Positions 11,641-24,153 of a stretch of 64,000 nucleotides of DNA are shown here, one piece after another. How positions within the stretch are numbered: position 1 is the first letter of the stretch; the number at the start of each line of letters is the position of its first letter. Position numbers and translations under genes: made by a program. The DNA is from Saccopteryx bilineata (Eukaryota > Chordata > Mammalia > Chiroptera > Emballonuridae): NCBI RefSeq assembly GCF_036850765.1, contig NC_089495.1, forward strand, positions 21,296,875 to 21,360,874, written 5' to 3'. The notes beneath the pieces were generated by a model. The model made no database searches. It saw only the letters and a list, made by a program, of their open reading frames with translations, and was not told where the DNA came from.

Positions 11641-13013
11641 GCTTAAGAGCAACACATTGGAAAGTGAACCCAAGAAACGGCCTGAGAAGACACTTCAAAG
11701 GACAAATTCCATTCCAAAAATGGAATATGAGAAAATGAAATTAAAATTCTTAGAGACCATCTCCCAAAGTTGTAACATCCATCTTAGGAAGGAAAATAGA
11801 AAAAAGAAAAGAAAGGAATCTAAAAAACAGTCCAAGTGTGTTTCCCTGAGTGGGAACACCAACTGGTTAAATTTTATTTCTAGTCTCAGAAATTAATTTT
11901 GTCAGCAATTACCATAAAATAAGTGAATTACATTCACCTGCTAAGTATTCTCAGACTGGGTAAAAGACAAAAATAAGATAATTCAACTACATGCCACTTA
12001 CCAGAGATGCAAACATGACACACAAGGAAATCTTTGAAAAAAAATCTTTGAAAAAAATTTACAAAACAGATGGTAAAAAAAAAGACAAATCCCTCAAGCG
12101 TGACAACATTATATTAAACAAAACAGAATTCAAAGCAAAAAAAGCCAACAAAAGAAACAAAAAATGTATATTTAATATTCTGAAGAGGTATAATTATTCA
12201 GAAAATTAAACATGAATCCTAATGTAACCAACAAATTGCCTGTGCTATATAAAGACAGAACTGGTATAAGTACAAACAAAAATAAAATTCACAATTCTAA
12301 AGGGAGATTTTAAAATATTTTTCACTAAAATGGACAAATAGATACAGATATATAAGATTCAAGTGACACAATTTATAAACAATCTAGTGTGTACATATCA
12401 CTGGTTACAAAATATTTACACAAAAAACAAAATTATAGTCCTGTAAATATATAACACATACACATACTTTTTAAACATACATGGAAAATTCCTAGTCCAG
12501 GCATTAACACAAAGGAAATTAACAAATTCTGAAATTCCTGATCAAACAAAAATTAGGCCATTCTTACTGACCACAATGCAATAAAATCAACATCAAAGAA
12601 ACAAAAACAATCTAAAAAAAAATCCAACTAGAATTTTAGGTTTGCATTCTTTCAAATAAAATAGGAATTACATGCTATTTAAAAATGAGCTAGAGTAAGG
12701 AAAATATATCAAAACCTGTAGTATACAAGCAATGCTCAGAGGAGAATGTAAATGAAAAGTAGAGGAAATGAATAACAAAACCAAAACTCAGTACTTTACA
12801 AAATGGACAAATCTTGGGCAAGTCTCATCAAGAACGAGGATGAGAACACCTCCCTGAGCAAAATTAGGACAGAGAAAGAACAGAATCATGACACGGATGT
12901 CTAAAACTATAAAAGAATACTTGTAACATAGAAAATACAAGTGAAAGAGATGATTTTCTGTGAAGATAGAAAATTAGTCAAACTTTGGTCTTTTTCTAAA
13001 ACCTGACATGAAA

Positions 13014-13063
<50 letters not shown>

Positions 13064-13513
13064 AAAAAAGCAATCAAAGATATATTCCCAGTAAGTGGAA
13101 TTTTGACAAGTACATTCTACCAAACTTTCAAGAAGAGATACCTTCAATATTGTATAAGCTCTTCCAGAGCTTAGAAAAATATAAGATCCCTCCTGATTCA
13201 TTGAAATATTTGGCATAACTCTAAAGGCCAAAGTAGACAAAGTTAGCATGAGAAAATGATAGGCGAAAACCTATGTACTCTTATTGATCTATGTTACCCT
13301 ATTAAATTTGATTTCCTAAATAAGATTTTAAAAAATAATAGGCAAATCTTACACGTAAACAAAGGTGCAAAAATCTTAAGTAAAATACAACTTGAATCCT
13401 GCAGCTAATAAGATACTTCAGCAAGATACATAGATTCAAGATTTACATGTGAATGTAAATAATATTATATTCACTGGACATAGTCAATTAAAAATGTCCA
13501 TAAAGGACTCCTA
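11640..13513 (+). mobile_element. Old L1 (ORF2 region), degraded
   Basis: From about 12540 the order of blocks follows L1 ORF2: TTACTGACCACAATGCAATA (endonuclease end), a CAATGCTCAGAGGAGAATGT block, a TACATTCTACCAAACTTTCA block, and CTCTTCCAGAGCTTAGAAAA. Frameshifts and stops are everywhere. The 11640-12300 part is assigned by continuity and A-rich sense composition only. Confidence 0.65.
13015..13058. repeat. (CA)n microsatellite inside L1
   Basis: About 22 CA dinucleotides interrupt the old L1 ORF2 remnant. Confidence 0.97.
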
Positions 13514-13882
13514 TTTTTTTTTTTAATATTTTTCCAAAGTGAGAAGTGGGGGCAGAAAGACTCCCACATGCACCCAACCGGGATCCACCTGGCATGCCCA
13601 CTAGTGAGCAATACTCGGCCCCTCTTGGGTGTTGCTCCACTGCAACCAGAGCCATTCTAGCACCTGAGGTGGAGGCCATGGAGCCATCCTCAGTGCCCAG
13701 GCCAACTTTGCTCCAATGGAGCCTTGTCTTCAGGAGTGAAAGACAGAGACAGAGAGAAAGGAGAGGGGGAAGAGTGGAAAAGCAGATGGGTCCTTCTCCT
13801 GTGTGCCCTGGCCGGGAATCAAACCCGGGACTCCTGCATGCCGGGCTGCGACACTCTACCACTGAGCCAACTGGTCAGGGCC
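13514..13882 (-). mobile_element. SINE-C inserted in L1
   Basis: Reverse complement of SINE-C: a T-rich (poly-A) left end, then GACTCCCACATGC, GGGATCCACC, GGAGCCATCC, CTCCAATGGAGCC, GGGAATCAAACCCGGG (B box) and terminal GGTCAGGGCC. Flanking duplications GGACTCCTATTTTT/GGATCCCTGTTTTT are imperfect. The L1 resumes immediately afterwards. Confidence 0.93.
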
Positions 13883-13884
13883 AG

Positions 13885-14040
13885 GATCCCTGTTTTTAAT
13901 AGAAGCAAAAAATAAAACACTTAAAAATATCTTAATAAGAAATATGCAAGACGCAGGTGGAAATATCTATAATGTTTCCAAAAAAGGCATGTATTGACAA
14001 TGGAATGAACAGAGATAGTCCAAATTCCTGTACAAGATAA
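13885..14040 (+). mobile_element. L1 continuation after SINE
   Basis: It resembles the L1 ORF2 block that follows the reverse transcriptase core: AATAGAAGCAAAAAATAAAA, CTTAAAAATATCTTAATAAG, then a GGCATGTATTGACAATGGAA block. It is the continuation of the element at 11640-13513. Confidence 0.5.
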
Positions 14041-14044
14041 GAGT

Positions 14045-15920
14045 TCCATCATCTCCCCCTTTAACTTCTGTGCTTCTTCTAAAACTAGCTGTCTGTGACG
14101 GGGAAGTTACCTCCTCACTTGAGACGGATGGTGCTCAGCCTCGGTCATTTGAGGACTGGGGGACCTTCTGCTTCCTGGGTTCTCTGCAGTAAGACAGATG
14201 GGACGGGGTTCTCTCTGACAGTTTGTTTCGTTAAATATATTACATCGTCTCCAAATAAAGTTGCTTCATTCTCCTCCAGAAAGCAAAGTCCCCCTCCTTT
14301 TTCCCCTTATCTCATATTTTCTGCTGTCCAAACACTTCATGCTTATTTTGAAAAAAGGGAACATCTCAGAAGAGGCTTTCAGGGACAAAATGATTCTGCT
14401 CTCGGTCATTCCTTCACCCTTTAGCTACTTCTGAAGATCAGCAACGAATAGGAGTCGGAGCAGACTGGACCCTTGTTACCCCGTGGAGCTCTGCTTGAAG
14501 CAGTCAAGGCTACTTCTGGGCCACTCAGCCACTCTCAGCCAACAACTGTTAGGCATACTCAGGCGACAGCTGCAAAGGCAAGAAGTATCGGTGTCGTCCT
14601 CTGGTCCTTAATCCCACTCCCTACTTTTAAGGACCACCCGTGAAAGGAATATCTTCTGGAGCCAGAAGGAAGGGAGGTGTGGTGTGTCCGCATTGACATA
14701 GAACTCTTTGGAAACTCTTACACAGGCTGGGGATTACACTCTATAGAGACCAGTCCACTGGGAAGGAAGTTTGTTTACGGTAGTGGCTAATAGTCACTGT
14801 GATAGTCACTACGCATCCACCCTTTTCTCTTTTCACCTCTATCAGAGGGCCACCTTGCTCCTCCAGGTTTTCAGTCACTCATCTTTCTTACCTGCTTCTC
14901 CACTTTCTTCCCCTGCCACATTCACACCCACACTGTCTTTCCTGTTTTTTGTTTGTCCTTTTTTATTTGTACTTACCTTTTTATTCCCCTACATCATGGT
15001 TTAACTCAATTCACAGCTTCTCGGATTGGGGTCAATGAAAATGTCAGGTAAGACAAGGGTCTCAAGGTCTGGGCCAGTTTTATTAAATGCTATTCTTACT
15101 AAATGCTAAAATACAACACAGTGTTTTTGCAGACCAGCTGTAAACAGGATGAGCTTGACAGGTAGTCAACTGCAAAGAAGAAATTCACATGTAATTGACC
15201 TATAGTGTACATGAGCAAGGGCTAAACCTCCCTTTCCGGAGACAGAGCCTTGGGTACAAATCACCTGCTTCCTTTACGTGCAAGTAAATAACACTGCCTT
15301 GTGACAACATTGTGGTTGAATAGGCACCCCAAGCAGTGAACCCCTTGAGTTTGATAAGAAAGATGTTGTTTTTATATCATCCATTCTGCTTTTCTCCCCC
15401 CTAACCCTTTTTTTCCACCCCCTTGCCCCACTTTGGGCTTAACATTTCCTGGAGCCAAAGAGCCAGTACAGGAAGAGGGCTGGAGGGGAGGCAAGGTGTT
15501 GCAACCTCAATACCCACAGGGTCCAGGCACGGAATAGAGGCTTGTGACCGAGCCAGCTGGCCAGCTGGCAAGTGCATGCCCCATGAAAGGGAGCAGCTGC
15601 TCCTCAGCCCCCCTGCCTGGTGCCAGCTGGGACCATGGGCCCGAGTGCCAGGGCCCTCCATCTGTAAGAAGCAGAAATATCTTTGTTATCAGAAACATCT
15701 CTGGTTGCCCAAACACTGGACGGTTCTTCAACCAGACCTGGAAATCTGCAGGAGTTAACTACTGACTGTAGCTCAAACTTATGGCTTACTGAAAATTGTC
15801 ACCTCCCACCTGGGGAATGGTACTCAACCAAGCAGAGAGCAGAGGGGAGCCGACCAGGAGAGCCAGCCCTCCCTCCCTTTTCTAAGGCTGGACTCCGCGG
15901 AACTGTATCTATCACACAGT
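14045..15920. other. No recognised feature
   Basis: Mixed, partly pyrimidine-rich DNA (14860-15000). Open frames here are short and without recognisable domains. No confident repeat. Confidence 0.45.
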
Positions 15921-15924
15921 TCCG

Positions 15925-16216
15925 GTGCGCCAGGCCCTTTACACGTTCCATCCTCACAATCACCGCGAAAGCAGCATTGCAAGATACCGCAAATAAAAAC
16001 ACAGGATGCCATTACATTCCAAATTTAACTGGGCAGTCTCTGTTTTATCTAGTGACCTTACATAAAAGCTAAGGACTGTCTTAAACTCATGTTACAAAAA
16101 AGCAAGTCACTTGTGAATTGCTCAAAAGCCACCCAGCTTGTCAACAGTGGGGTCAGGAGTCGGGATGCAAACCCAGACCTGCTCATTTCCTGAGCCCCAC
16201 TTCACCTCCAGACTAC
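15925..16216 (-). repeat. MIR SINE with internal insertion
   Basis: The reverse-complement MIR blocks CCTTTACACG, ATCCTCACAATCAC, GTTACAAAAAAGCAAGTCAC, CCACCCAGCTTGTCAACAG and GGATGCAAACCCAGACC occur in order. About 100 bp between the second and third blocks do not belong to MIR. Confidence 0.6.
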
Positions 16217-16291
16217 TGTTTCTCGAACTGTGGTCCACTGATATTACGGGCCCAGGGATCAGGGAGTAATCCACAAATTATTATTTTTTTT

Positions 16292-16688
16292 AGTTTTTTT
16301 TTTCTGTATTTTTTTGAAGCCGGAAACAGAGAGAGACAGTCAGATAGACTCCCGCATGCGCCCGACCGGGATCCACCCGGCACGCCCACCAGGGGCGACG
16401 CTCTGCCCACCAGGGGGCGATGCTCTGCCCCTCCGGGGCGTCGCTCTGTTGCGACCAGAGCCACTCTAGCGCCTGGGGCAGAGGCCGAGGAGCCATCCCC
16501 AGCGCCCAGGCCATCGTTGCTCCAGTGGAGCCTTGGCTGCGGGAGGGGAAGAGAGAGACAGAGAGGAAGGAGAGGGGGAGGGGTGGAGAAGCAGATGGGC
16601 GCTCTCCTGTGGGCCCTGGCTGGAAATTGAACTCGGGACTTCTGCACGCCAGGCCGACGCTCTACCTCTGAGCCAACCAGCCAGGGCC
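16292..16688 (-). mobile_element. SINE-C, well preserved, with duplicated internal box
   Basis: Full-length SINE-C in reverse, with many intact CpGs, which suggests a young insertion. The segment GCCCACCAGGGGCGACGCTCT is present in tandem with GCCCACCAGGGGGCGATGCTCT (16384-16425), an internal duplication absent from most other copies here. These boxes match the CTCF core pattern. The 144- and 170-residue open frames across it come from the SINE. Confidence 0.95.
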
Positions 16689-16699
16689 TATTTTTTTAA

Positions 16700-17105
16700 A
16701 ATTGATGACAATATTAAACACTCACTGACTTACTAGTCATACGGATAAAAAGTTGGATCCTGATTTCAATAAACCAATTATAATAAAACATGAGGCCTCC
16801 TGGAAAATTTGAACACAGACGAAATATTTAATTACGTTGAGAAATTAAATGTAATAAAGGCATGGTGATTTAGTTTTTACCAAAAAACAGTCCTTACTTT
16901 ATAGAAGTGCATGTTGAGATACTTACCAATGCAGTGGTATCTGGGATTGGCTTTCACACCATAGTGGGGAAATAAGTGAGGGTAGAATAAGGCTGGCCAT
17001 GGATGGATGATTGAAGCTGGGTGACAGGTACACATGCGCTGCTTGTACCACTTCTGCCTGTGTACTTCTGGGTGTATTTGAAAATGTCCATAATATTAAG
17101 CAAGA
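16700..17105 (+). repeat. Old L1 3'-end-like repeat (tentative)
   Basis: The blocks GATCCTGATTTCAATAAACC, CTCCTGGAAAATTTGAACAC, GTCCTTACTTTATAGAAGTG, GAAGCTGGGTGACAGGTACA and TGAAAATGTCCATAATATTA occur in an order typical of a common ancient mammalian repeat that I associate with L1 3' ends. The family name is uncertain. Confidence 0.45.
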
Positions 17106-17109
17106 GAAG

Positions 17110-20100
17110 TCACATCATTTTGCAGCAATAATTGCAACTAAATGGTATTTTTATGAAACAGACTAGTTTCTCAAGTCAGCATTTATCAAACAAGGTTCAA
17201 GTATTCTTTGGGATTCTTGAGAATTATGTTTTCTTTGAAATAGGTACATAGTATTTTCAAATTTGAGAAATACCAAATGTTGTTTTATTGCCAAAGATGC
17301 ACAAATTTAACAAAACTACTCCCTGAATTTTAGAGATATTGGAAATCTATTTTTTTTACATGCTCCTGTCATAATTATTTTTGAACTTTTATATTTTTCA
17401 ATATAAGGAAACATGATGCAGTCAGATTAATCTGTGTTATTACTTCACTAAGATTGATGAGGGTGATGATAAAATTACTTTCCAGTCTTGCATGTGACCA
17501 CAACCAGGCAGATGTCAATAGTGCAGAGAGGGGGTTGGGGAAAACGTTCTTCTTCCTCTAAGGAAATCGGGGGTTTCTCAGGTTGGAATTCCATCGTAGG
17601 GTGGAAATCTATTTTTTGAAGTTAAAATGGATAAAGGCTTTTTAAAAAATGTTTTACTTCTGCAGGTGGGTGCAAAATTTGCAAACCATGCACACAGCTG
17701 TATACATTCTGACATATGACGGAGAAAATTCCAAAACTTTCCTCAGTTTTATCAAATACATTTGTCCTGGAAGGATCCATTGAACTGGAATGGCAGGACT
17801 GGGAAATCTCATTACCCAAAAATGTCGGGCAAAGTGACAATGACTGCAATGGGCTCCGACTTGTGTGTGACCTCAGAGGAGGATGTTACTGCAGGGTTTC
17901 CTAATAAGAGTGTGTCCTGCCCTTGAACAGCAAGCATTGCCCCTGGCCGCCTTCCAAGCACATGCCTGGTCATCATCCGTGTGCATGTTCCAGCCTTCAA
18001 AGGTAGGAAGGTCTGTGCTAGTCCAAGAGCTTCTCATAACTGGGCCTAATTAACAGCCATGGGAGAGGAAGTAGGAAGAAGACAGCAGAGGAATTGCACA
18101 GAATGTGAAAGCCGGATGGAGAGAGAGCACTGGTAAAAAGTGGCTGGGTGTAAGAAATGGCCCTCAGGGGGCACTTGGTAGCATTTGTGCTACAGATACA
18201 AATGCTTCCCAACAGTGTGCCCCAAGATTGTGATCTCTCCATTGTCAGGTGACCAAGCTTGCCTGAGTGGCTACAGACCCATGGCTGGTCATCGTCATTG
18301 AAAGCAATCTAGTTTGGATTCCAAATCCTCTAGGTGACATCAGTGTACTATACACATTTGTCATTTTTATGAGTCACATGATATTAAAAAAAATACCATA
18401 GAATTTTTATTTATATTGGCATAAAAATAACCAACCAATCCCAAGATGCCCTTGCCATTCACTACTTGTTAATTTAAATTCCATATGGGAAGGGCTCTGA
18501 TATCAAGACTCCAAACCTACATGGCTTCCAGGTGGGGGACTGGCTATCATGCTGAGCTGATACCCTAAATACATAGCTACGCTGAGAGAACCCTTGTATG
18601 TGACATCTGCAGGACACATCATGATTGTTTTTTCTTGCAGAGCACTCTCCAGTAAATTCACAATAAGCATGGTGAATTCACTGCCCAAGCTACATCCCAT
18701 AACACAGGTAGGACTCCATCAGAGACTGACGGAATGATTTTGTATGTTTAAGTGCTTTAAAATATTTGGCAGGGGTAGAGGATGTGTAGTCCCTTTCAAC
18801 ATTGTTTTGGTAAATCCCAGCCTTTGCATTGGAGAGCTTACTTTCTCCCCTCCTCCCTTTAAATATATGAATAATTTTTAGAAGCCTAAGGAGTTGTTAA
18901 GAAAACAAAAACAAAAACACTGCCACGCACACATAGACAATTAATTTCCAAACACAAGGAGATGAAATACTTGATTGGAGAGAGAAAAAGTGATCTCAGC
19001 TGACTAGGAAAAGGAAGCTGGGCATGTGCCAGGTAACGTGTGTGCTTTGATGTCTGTAATAGGTCGCTCCGAAGAGTGTATTTTTATTTTTTATCACAAA
19101 GGATGGCCAATGCTGAGTATAACAATAGCCTTGGGTAGCAAGGAGTAGGAGCTTGGAGGAGGGAGCTGGAGAGGGGGCTGTCTGGCCAGGATTCAAGATC
19201 ATGAGATTAGCAGATTTCCCTCAGGCATCTGCAGCACGGTCAGTCCAGTTTCTCTGCCAGGCTTGTACTTGTACACGGGCCAGAGGCCCCGGACATTCAT
19301 GCTGCGGCAGCACAGGGAGGCAGCAAAGGAGTCAAGTCCACACGGGCAGGCCAAGGAGCCCCCAAGCCAGCATGGGGAGAGATGCATGAAATAAATGAGG
19401 ACATGATCCGGGGGAAAGCACTTTTAAAATTCACCTATCTCAGAGTAAACGGACTAGAAATATGTCAGAGGGAAGGAGACCAAAGCAACGCAGTATTTGT
19501 CTAGAGAAACCACTATTTTATTATCATGATTAATTATTATTTTATGACTAGGTTACCGAACATTCTCATTATTTCATTTCTTTGGCTTTGTTTGCTGAGT
19601 TTTTTCTGTAGCTTAATCTCCTCTTGGTCTCTGTAGATGATTACACCTCATATGAAACCATCTGTGTCTTCCTACAGTTTCCAGCCTGTGCATATCAAAC
19701 ATGGAGACGTTCCCATGTGTCTCTGCAAAAATCTGTGTCTATAAAAATTAAGACGTGAAAGTTGCTGATTTATGATACAATCAGGAAGAATGATTTTTTT
19801 AAAAAATTGATCATTCCAGAAACATTTAAATTTTCTTTTCACTCTGCTCTTTGCCCCAACCCCCTATGGGCCAGTAAATATTTAGCTAGGGAAGTGTGCC
19901 CTTACCAATGCCCTCGCCCAACTCACTTATAAATGCGCATCTGTCAGCTTGGGGATCTGGTTGGGGAAAGAGCGTCTGCCTTATGGGGGAAAAATAATAG
20001 CTCCAAATGATTTTCTAAAAGCAGCAAAGGTCATGATGGACTTTTTGTCACCTGGATCCGCCCAGGAATTCTGCCTGAGCAGCTAACTTTAGTTTTTGGG

Positions 20101-21240
20101 TCTAAGACTGTGAGGCCACTCCGACAAAGAAGGAAGGAGAAGGTCAAATCCAGGGAGAGAGCAGCTCTGCTCACCCAGTGTCAGCATGAGGAGCTTCGTA
20201 CGTCTTTGCTGGCTTCCTGGAGAGGTCCTGCTCTGAGCGTTGCTTCCCAGGGAATCACACAGCAGCAGTATCTGTGCATTAAGATGGTTTTCTTGTCTGT
20301 GTTTCTCTTTTTCCCCATCACAGAGCTCTGGCGTGGGGGGGGGGGGAGGGGGATAAAAGCCCCGTGTCCCACCACCTTCATAATCAAAAGATTGAAGTTA
20401 GAGGAACCCAAGGCTTCTCCCACCAGTAATCAAGCAGACCATTAGGTTAAAATCAGTAAGTGACGTTAGTAACTGAACTAAGCCAATGAGAAATTCCTCC
20501 CTCGTCCTCCACCAAAGTAGTTTCAATCAGTAACATGCAAATGTGATTCTTCAATAAGAAGAAAAGTAAAAATTGTGAAAATTATCCTTGCTTTGGTAAG
20601 CGATGGTGCTGTTTCCATCTTTCAGAATGGTGAAGGTGACCTAAGAGCTGCCTTCTCCCAGGAACGGAAACACGTGCATCAGACTCCGTGTGACCTGAGT
20701 CCGAAGGCTCTGCCGCGGTGGTCTGGGGCACGTTGGCTTGGCCGGTACACAGCTGCCGGAACCAGACTCCCTCGGGCTCAGCCTGGCTCCCCAGTGGTCT
20801 CCAGGCTGGGCCACTAGCGAATCCACTTCAGGGGAAGACAATAGAATTAGAACTTCTATTTTATATATATTTCATCTCAATTTTTAAAATAGTATTTATT
20901 ATAACTGTTCAAAATGTGTATAACATGTTTGAATATACAGAGACATTTGTTTGGAATGCATATAGTGCTGCCTGATTTATATCAATATGTTTAAACTATA
21001 CACTAGCATATATTATCTATAAGTAAACAGATATTCATATTTTGGGGTCCATGCACAAAAATGTTTAGACAGTGGTGCATGACTAAAACGTTGAAAACCA
21101 GGGACTAGACTGCTGAAACCACCTCTCAGTGGTCTGTCTGCAGCCCCCATCTCGTCCGTAAGTCCTCCGCTCGTCATCCGGCCATATCAGATGCTGCGGT
21201 GGCCTTGTAGTCCCCTCAGAAAGGTCACATCTCACCCAGA
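17110..21240. other. Long unassigned stretch
   Basis: I found no coding exon with supporting splice sites and no confident repeat. A G13 run interrupted near the end lies at 20336-20351. The frames at 17716-17904, 19153-19389, 20110-20445 and 20575-20817 have no recognisable domains. A hAT-like terminal fragment may lie at 21040-21105 (very tentative). Confidence 0.4.
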
Positions 21241-21250
21241 CCCTTAGTTA

Positions 21251-21697
21251 GGTCTGCAGGGTCTGGCCTCCTCCCTGCAGCCCCCTTTCCCCGCGGCGTC
21301 TCCCCGGTCCAGCCATGGACTCTTAGGTCTGCAGGACCTGGCCTCCTCCCTGCAGCCTCCCTTCCCTGCGGCGTCTCCATGGTCCAGCCATGGACTCTTA
21401 GGTCTGCAGGATCTGGCCTCCTCCCTGCAGCCCCCTTTCCCCGCGGCGTCTCCCCGGTCCAGCCATGGACTCTTAGGTCTGCAGGATCTGGCCTCCTCCC
21501 TGCAGCCTCCTTTCCCCGCGGCGTCTCCCCGGTCCAGCCATAGACTCTTAGGTCTGCAGGATCTGGCCTCCTTCCTGCAGCCTCCTTTCCCCGCGGCATC
21601 TCCCCGTCCAGCCATGGACTCTTAGGTCTGCAGGGTCTGGCCTCCTCCCTGCAGCCTCCTTTCCCCGCGGCGTCTCCCAGTCCAGCCAGGCAGCAGG
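21251..21697. repeat. GC-rich minisatellite, 75-bp unit x 6
   Basis: Six units start at 21251, 21326, 21401, 21476, 21551 and 21625, each beginning GGTCTGCAG. Periods are 75 bp, with one of 74 bp. Units carry CCGCGGCGTCTCC and CCAGCCATGGACTCTTA and differ by a few substitutions. Because 75 is 25 codons, two minus-strand frames stay open as 25-residue repeats; there is no other sign of coding. Confidence 0.98.
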
Positions 21698-21699
21698 AG

Positions 21700-22233
21700 C
21701 ACTGTCCCCCAACGCCCGGGCTGGTTATTTTTCTCAGGCCTTTTCTATAGCGTTCCTTCTCCTTTTCCTCACCTTACTCGGTTAACGTCTATCCAGCACT
21801 TGAAATTCGGTTTAGATGTTTTCGCCTTGGACCCCAAAGCCTGGGCTAGGTGTCCTACCCCTGTGCTGTCATAGCGACGGGTAGTTCCCACTGCAGGTAA
21901 CCATCATAATGGGTAGTAACTGTGTATCCTGCTCTTCTGCACACTCCTGGAGGGCAGGTTTATCTGGTTTATCACTGTATTCCGGCGCCTAACGTAAAAT
22001 ACATATGTCAGATACAAGTGGAGACTACTCCCCTACTGTTTTTCTAAATAAGAAAAGTGGGTCCTCTCTGGATGTTTCGTCCCCTCCTCCCCACCTTTAT
22101 GGTCTCACAAGAAGAACAAGGGAATTTCCCGTTCCCATAGTTCCAAATGCATCAGCCCAGAAGATTAAATTATATAATCCAGATAGAAGATAACGGATGT
22201 GTGAATGCCTCCTCCCGGCCATCAAGCCTTATC
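21700..22233. other. No recognised feature
   Basis: Mixed DNA with a short A/T-rich part near 22140. No repeat or exon identified. Confidence 0.45.
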
Positions 22234-22245
22234 AAAGGACATTTT

Positions 22246-22339
22246 GGCGTCGACCTGGAAATGCTGAGGTCGCCGGTTCGAAACCCCGGGCTTGCCTGGT
22301 CAAGGCACATATAGGAGTTGATGCTTCCAGCTCCTCCCC

Positions 22340-22377
<38 letters not shown>

Positions 22378-22418
22378 CCCTCTCTCTCTCCTCTCTAAAA
22401 TGAATAAATAAAAAAAAA
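22246..22418 (+). mobile_element. SINE-A, 5'-truncated
   Basis: It starts within the head at GGCGTCGACCTGG, keeps the GGTTCGAAACC B box, the CTTGCCTGGTCAAGGCACAT block, a (CT)n tail and poly-A. A perfect 12-bp duplication AAAGGACATTTT flanks it at 22234-22245 and 22419-22430, so the first 35 or so bases were missing at insertion. Confidence 0.95.
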
Positions 22419-22439
22419 AAAGGACATTTTGAACATTGG

Positions 22440-23860
22440 GAGGAACACAAGAAAAAAAGAGAGAGAGGAAAAAAAGGGAAAGAGTGATAGAGGGACCATT
22501 TTCACCTACTTGGAAGTGAATATTAAAATATACTCTGTTCTACATAGAAGTTGTTACTACTTTGTAACACAGTCATGTAAATTAACCACCACATAGCCTT
22601 CAATATAGAACGCTCATTTAAAAAGATGGACAATAGGGTCACTTCCCTGCCAACAACAATATATAAGAACACAAGATAGACAGCCTCGGTGTCCACCCAG
22701 GGTGGAGCCCATAGCTCGCATCCAGGGCATTGTCAGGAGTTTCTAGTTTATGAGGGAGACGGGAGCCGAAGTTCTCAAGTGACATGAATAAAGCAACATG
22801 TAGCAAGCCCAGCTAATCCCAGAATATCTATCATTCTTTCCATAGTTTCCTGACATTAGAAACATAAACCCAGATAAGTCAAAATTCCCCTAAATAAGTT
22901 CACATGGGCTTAGGACTAACCCGCAATTTGAGACCAGCCCCCATGCAGGACGGCTAGTCCTTCATTCCAACTCTATCACTGCCCGAGGGAGCAGAGGTTC
23001 TGGAATCTTCCTACCACTCAGTGACGTGTTTGGGGCCACAGCATGAACACTGACTGCCCGTCCAGCTCCTCAGGGATGGCGTGCTTCTCATTCCTGTTTA
23101 ATTTAGTCACCACTGTAAGGCTAAATAGTACATCCCTGCAGTCATTATCAGCTCAACTCTCGTCCCCACACTCATCCCCATTCTGAACCCAAACTCCACC
23201 CAGCACTCCCCTCCTAACCTCCCACCTGTCCCTTGAACTCCAGGAAACCTCACACTATCTCAGTCCCATTGGTGAACTTGCCCTTCCGCTCTTGGTCTTC
23301 TCTGAAACCAGACTAACCCGATGGACTCTGCAAACACCACCCCTCTGGAGACCGATGCAGTGAGGGCGGCTTCCTCCTCACACCCACCTGACTGCGCACA
23401 CAAAGGGAGAACGGACGGTCTCCTTGCCTGGCTGCTGCCGGCCACTGTTCACTAGTAGCTCTGTTGGAGCAGCAAACAACAGAGACGGTGGCAGCGTTCA
23501 CTTTTAATTCAATGGAACCTCTCAGGGTGCATTCCTTCTTTGGGAGATGAGCAGAGTAAGTACCAACCACAGAAGCGAGTATTTGAAGAAGGGCATTGCC
23601 TGTAATAGTGAGAGTCATCATTCCCACTCCCCTTTTTCGGTTGGAAGACTTACTCTGGCTCTGAGAGGAAGAGCACTCCCCACGCAGAGTGACCATGTAC
23701 CCAGTGGATGCCTCTTGAACCTGAAAACGATTCACAGCAGCCCGTTAACTATCATACTGTTTTGTCTGCCAACAACTCAAACCTGAACTCCTGACTCCTA
23801 TCCTCTGTTCCAACCTCAGATACAGTCTTTTCTCAATGTTTTCCTTCTCAATAGAATGCC
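22440..23860. other. No recognised feature
   Basis: A/G-rich at 22450-22490, otherwise mixed. The 140-residue minus frame at 23313-23735 has no recognisable domain or splice support. Confidence 0.4.
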
Positions 23861-23869
23861 CCTCTGGCC

Positions 23870-24153
23870 ATCCAGTTAGTCAAACCTGAAGCCAGGGTCT
23901 CATTCACAGGGCCTCCCTCTCCCTCGTTCCCCGTATCAGTCAGTAACCAAGTTATCCCTCCAGAGTCTCTCACAGCTCGTTCCTCTTCCAGCCTCCACTG
24001 CCGCTGAGGCCAAGGTATTATCATCTTTCCCTGTGTGACTGCACTAGCTCCCTCTTAGCTCTTTCTACAACATTATTATTGTTATTATTATTACTCACAT
24101 CCTAATTATTTACCCCATGCAGCTATAAAAATCATTTTAGAAAGAGATATTAG
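23870..24153 (+). mobile_element. L2 (CR1-type LINE), part 1
   Basis: Follows the L2 3' part in order: CCTGAAGCCAGGGTCTCATT, CCTCCCTCTCCCTCG, ATCAGTCAGTAACCAAG, then the TATCATCTTTCC and CTCTTAGCTC blocks. A TTATTA-rich patch lies at 24072. The copy is strongly diverged and split by the SINE at 24154. Confidence 0.75.

Noticed and set aside
16118..16647. 170- and 144-residue frames on opposite strands
   Set aside because: Most of both frames lies in a SINE-C copy; similar frames recur in every SINE-C of the window.
23313..23735. 140-residue minus-strand frame
   Set aside because: No domain, no splice-site support, and it overlaps frames on the other strand.
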